Shown here piece after piece: positions 60,354 through 64,000 of a stretch of DNA of 64,000 bases (positions within the stretch are counted from its first letter, which is position 1; each line of letters opens with the position of its first letter). The stretch comes from Devosia sp. (GTDB lineage: Bacteria > Pseudomonadota > Alphaproteobacteria > Rhizobiales > Devosiaceae): contig CP051235.1 of NCBI GenBank assembly GCA_017794705.1, positions 2,233,010-2,297,009 of the forward strand. The letters are read 5' to 3'. The notes below the pieces were generated by a model. The model searched no databases. It was not told the DNA's origin and saw only the letters and a program-made list of their open reading frames with translations. The translations under genes and the position numbers were made by a program.

Positions 60354-60953
60354 ATGCAACAAACACAGCAGGTCATGGGCGAAAGGCTGCGCCAGACGCG
60401 CAAGAACCGGTCGCTGACCATGCAGGAAGTGGCGGACGGCGCCGGTTTGTCGGTGGGGTTCATTTCGCAGATCGAGCGGGGGCTGACAGTGCCGTCGCTT
60501 TCTTCGCTGGTGTCGATTTCAAGGGTGCTGGAAACGCCGGTGAGCTCGTTTCTGGAGCAGCCCCGGGCCGTTTCGGCGGTGTCGCGGAAGCAGTTGCGGG
60601 AGCCCTATTCGCTGGGAAAAACCGGGCTGAGCTATGAGCGGATTTCGGCGTCGTTTCCGGGCAATGTGCTGCGCTCGGTGCTGATGCATGAGGAGCCCGG
60701 CCATTCCGACGAGCCGATAAGCCACGAGGGCGAGGAGATGATGTTCGTCTTGGTGGGGGAAATTACCGTGGAGGTGGACGGTGAAGCGAGCGTGCTTGGG
60801 CCGGGGGATTCGATCCATTTCGATTCACGGCGGCCGCACCGGACCTGGAACCACACGAGCGAGATGACGACGTTGATCTGGTGCGGAACCATGGACGTTT
60901 TCGGCGAGGGTGATGAGAGCCCGGACCCGATCCACCGCAACGAGATGGATTGA
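60354..60953 (+). CDS. XRE-family regulator with C-terminal cupin domain
   Basis: About 199 residues from the ATG at 60354; ATGs at 60333 and 60375 are alternatives. The N-terminal HTH_3 (GERLRQTRKNRSLTMQEVADGAGLSVGFISQIERG) is followed by a cupin (HEGEEMMFVLVGEITVEVDGE and the SIHFDSRRPHRTWN barrel). This architecture (PuuR/SutR-like) often controls amine or amino-acid catabolic genes with a small-molecule bound in the cupin. The M24 peptidase gene starts 7 bases after it and is probably coregulated. Confidence 0.9.
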   Translation: MQQTQQVMGERLRQTRKNRSLTMQEVADGAGLSVGFISQIERGLTVPSLSSLVSISRVLETPVSSFLEQPRAVSAVSRKQLREPYSLGKTGLSYERISASFPGNVLRSVLMHEEPGHSDEPISHEGEEMMFVLVGEITVEVDGEASVLGPGDSIHFDSRRPHRTWNHTSEMTTLIWCGTMDVFGEGDESPDPIHRNEMD

Positions 60954-60960
60954 GGCTTGC

Positions 60961-62061
60961 ATGAGCCACAGGGTGGACGAGCGGCTGGCGCTGTTGCGGG
61001 CGCGGATGGCGGCGGAGGGGATTGACCTGGTGGCACTGGCGCCGGGCAGTCACCTGCAGTGGCTAATGGGGTTTCAGCCGCATGGCGACGAACGGCCGAG
61101 CCTTTGCGTGGTGAGCCAGGCCGAGGTGGCATTTTTGATGCCGGCGCTGAATGCGGAGGCGAGCCGGGAGCATACGGACGCCAGGTTTTTTGTCTGGGCG
61201 GACGAGGACGGGCCGGATGCGGCACTGGAGGATCTGATCGATTTTCTCAGGATCCGGACGGCGCGGCGGATGGCGCTCGACGAATCCATGCGCGCCGATT
61301 TTGCCGGACTGGTCGAGGATGCGCTGCCACAGGCGGCACGGCAGTTTTCCGCCTCAACCCTGGGCGCATTGCGTATGCGCAAGGATGAGGACGAATATCG
61401 TGTCCTCAAGCAGAATGCTCTGACTGCCGATGTGGCGATGCAGGCAGCATGGTCGGCGATGCGGGAGGGGATGAGCGAGCAGGACGTGGCGGACATTGTG
61501 CGCCACTCGTTTGCCGGGCAGGGTGCGCGGCCGCAGTTCGCCATTATCGGTGCGGGGCGGAACGGGGCGTTTCCGCATCATCACACCGGTGAGACCGTAC
61601 TGAAGCGCGGCGATGCGGTGGTGATGGATATCGGCGGGCGGCTTGGCGGTTACGTCAGCGACATTACGCGGATGGCGGTGATCGGCGAGGTGCCCGAGGG
61701 CTATGCCGAGGTGCATGATGTGGTGGAACGTGCGGTGCAGGCGGCACTGGCAGCGGCCCGACCGGGCGTAGTGGCCAAGGAGGTCGATGCGGCGGCGCGG
61801 GCGGTGATTTCGGATGCCGGATATGGCGAGTATTTCGTGCACCGGACCGGGCATGGACTGGGCATGGAAGGCCATGAGCAGCCCTACATCACGGCAACCT
61901 CGGAAACCGTACTGGATGAGGGGATGGTGTTTTCGATCGAGCCTGGGATCTATATTCCGGGCCGGTCCGGCATCCGGCTCGAGGATATCGTCATCCTGAG
62001 AGCGGATGGGCCGGAAGTGCTGTCGGAACTGCCCCGGAATGCGAAGCTGATCAGCGGGTGA
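60961..62061 (+). CDS. M24-family aminopeptidase/creatinase-like hydrolase (Xaa-Pro peptidase type)
   Basis: 366 residues from the ATG at 60961 with GAGG upstream. The N-terminal creatinase-like domain is followed by the pita-bread catalytic domain with metal ligands in VVMDIGG (Asp), VSDITR (Asp), RTGHGLGMEGHE (His), FSIEPGIY (Glu) and IRLEDI (Glu). It cleaves X-Pro dipeptides or related amidines in the cytoplasm. It is coupled to the XRE-cupin regulator. The end overlaps the convergent LacI gene by 11 bases. Confidence 0.93.
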   Translation: MSHRVDERLALLRARMAAEGIDLVALAPGSHLQWLMGFQPHGDERPSLCVVSQAEVAFLMPALNAEASREHTDARFFVWADEDGPDAALEDLIDFLRIRTARRMALDESMRADFAGLVEDALPQAARQFSASTLGALRMRKDEDEYRVLKQNALTADVAMQAAWSAMREGMSEQDVADIVRHSFAGQGARPQFAIIGAGRNGAFPHHHTGETVLKRGDAVVMDIGGRLGGYVSDITRMAVIGEVPEGYAEVHDVVERAVQAALAAARPGVVAKEVDAAARAVISDAGYGEYFVHRTGHGLGMEGHEQPYITATSETVLDEGMVFSIEPGIYIPGRSGIRLEDIVILRADGPEVLSELPRNAKLISG

Positions 62062-63097
62062 TCCAGTCTGTTTCGTGCAGGCGGCGCGGGCGGACAGAGT
62101 CACGCACGATCAATTCAGCACGCAGCAAGACCTGCTTGTGTTGAGGCGTGCCACCCTCAAGCAGCTCAAGCAACAGGTCCATGGCGGCCTCGCCGACGTT
62201 GAGGCGTGGCTGTTTCATTGTGGTCAATGACGGCGAGACGAAACTGGCGAAGGAGATGTCGTCAAACCCCATAACCGAGAAATCCTGGGGCAAGCTATAG
62301 CCGCGGGCGGTCAGCGCGATGATGACGCCCAGTGCGGTAACGTCGTTGACGCAGAAGAATGCGGTGGGCAGGTGGTCACGCACAAACATGGTTTCGGCGG
62401 CGCTGCGCCCGGCCTCGGTTGTCCCGTCTCCGGGCATGATGAATTGCGGATCGACGCTGATGCCGGCCGTGGAAAGGGCAGCGCGATACCCCTCCTCGCG
62501 AAGAGAGTTGAGCTTGCGGTTCGGGGCGCTGCCGATGAAGGCGATGCGCCGGTGACCCTGGGCAATCAGATAGTCTGTGGCAGTGCGAGCCCCCTCGAAA
62601 TTGTCGACGCCGACAAACGGGATGTCGGCGTTGGGCACGGGCTCGTTGACCGCAACCATGGGTGGCATGCGTTTGGGATCCTGATTGGCCGGCATGCCGA
62701 GCGGCAGATGGCCCGTCAGCAGGATCAGCCCGTCGGCCTTGTTGGAGTTGATGAAGCTGAGATAGGAAGTCTCGCGCCCGGGGTCGTTGCGGGTATTGCC
62801 GATCAGCACACCGTAGCCGCGTTTGGACGCTTCGGTCTCCAGTCCCACAAGGATGTTGGAAAAGTTCGGGTCACCCACGTCAGGCGCCAGAATCATGATC
62901 ATGTTGGAACGGCGCATGCGCAGGCTGCGGGCCATGGCATTCGCGGTATATCCGGTCTGTGCGACAGCCTCGAGGACCTTGCGGCGGGTTGTATCAGCCA
63001 CCTTGGACGGGCTGTGCATGGCACGGCTCACCGTCGCGATGGAAACGCCGGCGAGCGTCGCAACATCCTCAATGGTGGCGTCTTTTAGCCTGTCCAA
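62051..63097 (-). CDS. LacI-family transcriptional regulator
   Basis: 348 residues from a TTG at 63097 with GGGGAACGGA upstream. The HTH is TIEDVATLAGVSIATVSRAMHSP (residues 8-30); the effector domain includes IMILAPDVGDPNFSNILVGLE and FCVNDVTALGVIIAL. It is divergent from a sugar ABC ATPase gene, with two LacI-like operators between, so it probably represses that importer and itself. The inducer is likely the transported sugar. Confidence 0.94.
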   Translation of the reverse strand: MDRLKDATIEDVATLAGVSIATVSRAMHSPSKVADTTRRKVLEAVAQTGYTANAMARSLRMRRSNMIMILAPDVGDPNFSNILVGLETEASKRGYGVLIGNTRNDPGRETSYLSFINSNKADGLILLTGHLPLGMPANQDPKRMPPMVAVNEPVPNADIPFVGVDNFEGARTATDYLIAQGHRRIAFIGSAPNRKLNSLREEGYRAALSTAGISVDPQFIMPGDGTTEAGRSAAETMFVRDHLPTAFFCVNDVTALGVIIALTARGYSLPQDFSVMGFDDISFASFVSPSLTTMKQPRLNVGEAAMDLLLELLEGGTPQHKQVLLRAELIVRDSVRPRRLHETDWITR

Positions 63098-63195
63098 GAT
63101 CCGTTCCCCGGCGCGCCTGGCAAGTTTGAACAGGAATGTCCGGCTTGTCTGGCATCACGATGAGTTATCCCCAGTCCAATGCATATTTCGGACAA

Positions 63196-63230
63196 TGTAA
63201 ACCTTTACATCGCCAATGAAAAGGTTTACA
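63196..63230. promoter_or_regulatory. twin LacI-type operators
   Basis: Two 14-base sites, TGTAAACCTTTACA (63196-63209) and TGAAAAGGTTTACA (63217-63230), each close to the LacI-family consensus TGTAAACGTTTACA. They form an outer inverted repeat (TGTAAACCTTT and AAAGGTTTACA). Their centres are 21 bases apart, two helical turns, so two dimers could bind one face of DNA between the divergent LacI and ABC genes. Confidence 0.7.
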
Positions 63231-63282
63231 CGATCGAAAATCGGCAGGACGCGCATTCTGCCGAGGGGGAGGAAAACCGCGC

Positions 63283-64000
63283 ATGAGTGACCGCACAGCC
63301 GGAGCAGACAGCGTGCTTGCCGCCGAACGGGTTTCAAAATCCTTCGGCGAGGTGCCGGTGCTGTTCTCCGTGGACTTTGATGTCCGCGCAGGTGAGGTGC
63401 ATGCGCTGGTCGGCGAGAATGGTGCCGGCAAGTCCACCTTGATGAAAATCCTGTCCGGCCTGGAACAGCCGACGTCGGGCACGTTGCGGCTCGACGGTGA
63501 AGCGCAGGCCCTGCCGGCAGACGGCAAATCCGAGGCGCTGGGCATTGTCGTCATCCATCAGGAACTCAACCTTGCCGAACATCTCACGGTGTCCGAGAGC
63601 ATCTTTTTGGGGCGGGAACTGAGCCGGTACGGGTTCCTCGATCGCAAGGCGATGCGAACCGAAGCGCTACGCATCCTCGACCTGTTGCACGTGCAGATCG
63701 ATCCGGATGCCCGCATCGAGAGCTTGCCGGTCGCCGACAAGCAGATGGTCGAGATCGCCAAGGCGATCAGCCGGGATGCGCGCATTCTGGTCATGGACGA
63801 GCCGACCGCGGTTCTTTCTCAAACGGAATCCGAAGCCCTGTTCGAGCAGATCGAACGGTTGCGGGCCAAGGGTGTGGCCATCGTGTTCATCTCGCACAAG
63901 CTTGATGAAGTGAAGCGGCTGGCCGACCGGGTGACGGTGCTGCGCGACGGGCAATTGATTGCCACCGTAGATGCCGCCGATCTGACAGCAGACGCGATCG
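63283..64000 (+). CDS. sugar ABC importer ATP-binding protein (RbsA/MglA type), 3' truncated by window end
   Basis: 239 codons from an ATG preceded by GGGGGAGGAAA. Visible in domain 1: Walker [17 protein letters not shown] near residue 45, the Q-loop [15 protein letters not shown], a variant signature region [16 protein letters not shown] near 150 (typical of monosaccharide importers) and Walker [16 protein letters not shown]. The full protein is expected to be about 500 residues with two ABC domains. Downstream permease and binding-protein genes would be outside the window. It is divergent from the LacI gene. Confidence 0.92.
   Translation, partial: MSDRTAGADSVLAAERVSKSFGEVPVLFSVDFDVRAGEVHALVGENGAGKSTLMKILSGLEQPTSGTLRLDGEAQALPADGKSEALGIVVIHQELNLAEHLTVSESIFLGRELSRYGFLDRKAMRTEALRILDLLHVQIDPDARIESLPVADKQMVEIAKAISRDARILVMDEPTAVLSQTESEALFEQIERLRAKGVAIVFISHKLDEVKRLADRVTVLRDGQLIATVDAADLTADAI

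Noticed and set aside
1..64000. Mobile elements, CRISPR arrays, tRNA or rRNA genes
   Set aside because: I saw no transposase or integrase frames, no regularly spaced repeats and no tRNA-like sequence by eye; short ncRNAs could still be missed without a search tool.

Overview
The window is high-GC, densely coded DNA from an alphaproteobacterium. Gene content suggests a Hyphomicrobiales (Rhizobiales)-like or Roseobacter-like metabolic generalist; this is an inference from gene types, with no rRNA or marker gene to prove it. Hallmarks are many ABC importers, LacI/LysR regulators, molybdenum hydroxylases, Sox-type cytochromes, and frequent ATGA start/stop overlaps. I found no tRNA, rRNA, CRISPR array, insertion sequence or phage gene.

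Region 1 (1-14.7 kb) is a catabolic island. It holds the end of a TctA-type carboxylate transporter, two TIM-barrel sugar-phosphate-isomerase-like proteins, an AbrB-type membrane protein, a degenerate amidase, a LysR regulator with a T-N11-A palindrome upstream, and an operon of FAD dehydrogenase, two-helix membrane protein and GMC oxidoreductase. It continues with an aldo/keto reductase, a 5-carboxymethyl-2-hydroxymuconate isomerase homologue, an SDR, an Ldh-type dehydrogenase, a GlcG/HbpS protein and a TerC-family membrane protein. The substrate cannot be read from the sequence, but the set looks like uptake and stepwise oxidation of a carboxylated or cyclic compound.

Region 2 (14.9-37.2 kb) is a molybdenum and periplasmic-redox island. 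A three-subunit xanthine-dehydrogenase-type Mo hydroxylase (FAD, 2Fe-2S, Mo subunits) is followed by a MoaD/ThiS-like protein and a MocA-like nucleotidyltransferase, with XdhC divergent. Next is a partial Sox-like set: a fused SoxYZ carrier, a monoheme cytochrome plus flavocytochrome c flavoprotein (SoxEF/FccAB type), SoxX and diheme SoxA. No SoxB or SoxCD is present. Then come a triheme cytochrome c, a secreted Mo/2Fe-2S aldehyde or isoquinoline oxidoreductase pair, two pentapeptide-repeat proteins, a NosR-like flavin/Fe-S membrane protein with its ApbE flavin transferase (no NosZ), a periplasmic helical-repeat protein, several small secreted proteins, and MoaA. Most products carry Sec or Tat signals, so this looks like an extracytoplasmic electron-transfer module. 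It is the most unusual part of the window.

Region 3 (37.6-52.5 kb) starts with a 40-residue membrane microprotein. A dipeptide/opine-type ABC importer (fused double ATPase, two permeases, Tat-secreted binding protein) is divided by an AT-rich 779-bp intergenic region from a sugar-acid/amine catabolic set: enolase-superfamily dehydratase, M81 metallopeptidase, class III aminotransferase, uronate-dehydrogenase-like SDR, IlvD/Edd sugar-acid dehydratase, RraA-family protein and PurU.

Region 4 (52.5-64 kb) is a carbohydrate region. It has a MalK-MalG-MalF-binding-protein ABC importer with a GH2 glycosidase and a LacI regulator, then an XRE-cupin regulator with an M24 peptidase. A second LacI regulator is divergent from a ribose/galactose-type sugar ABC ATPase that runs off the end of the window; twin LacI-like operators lie between them.
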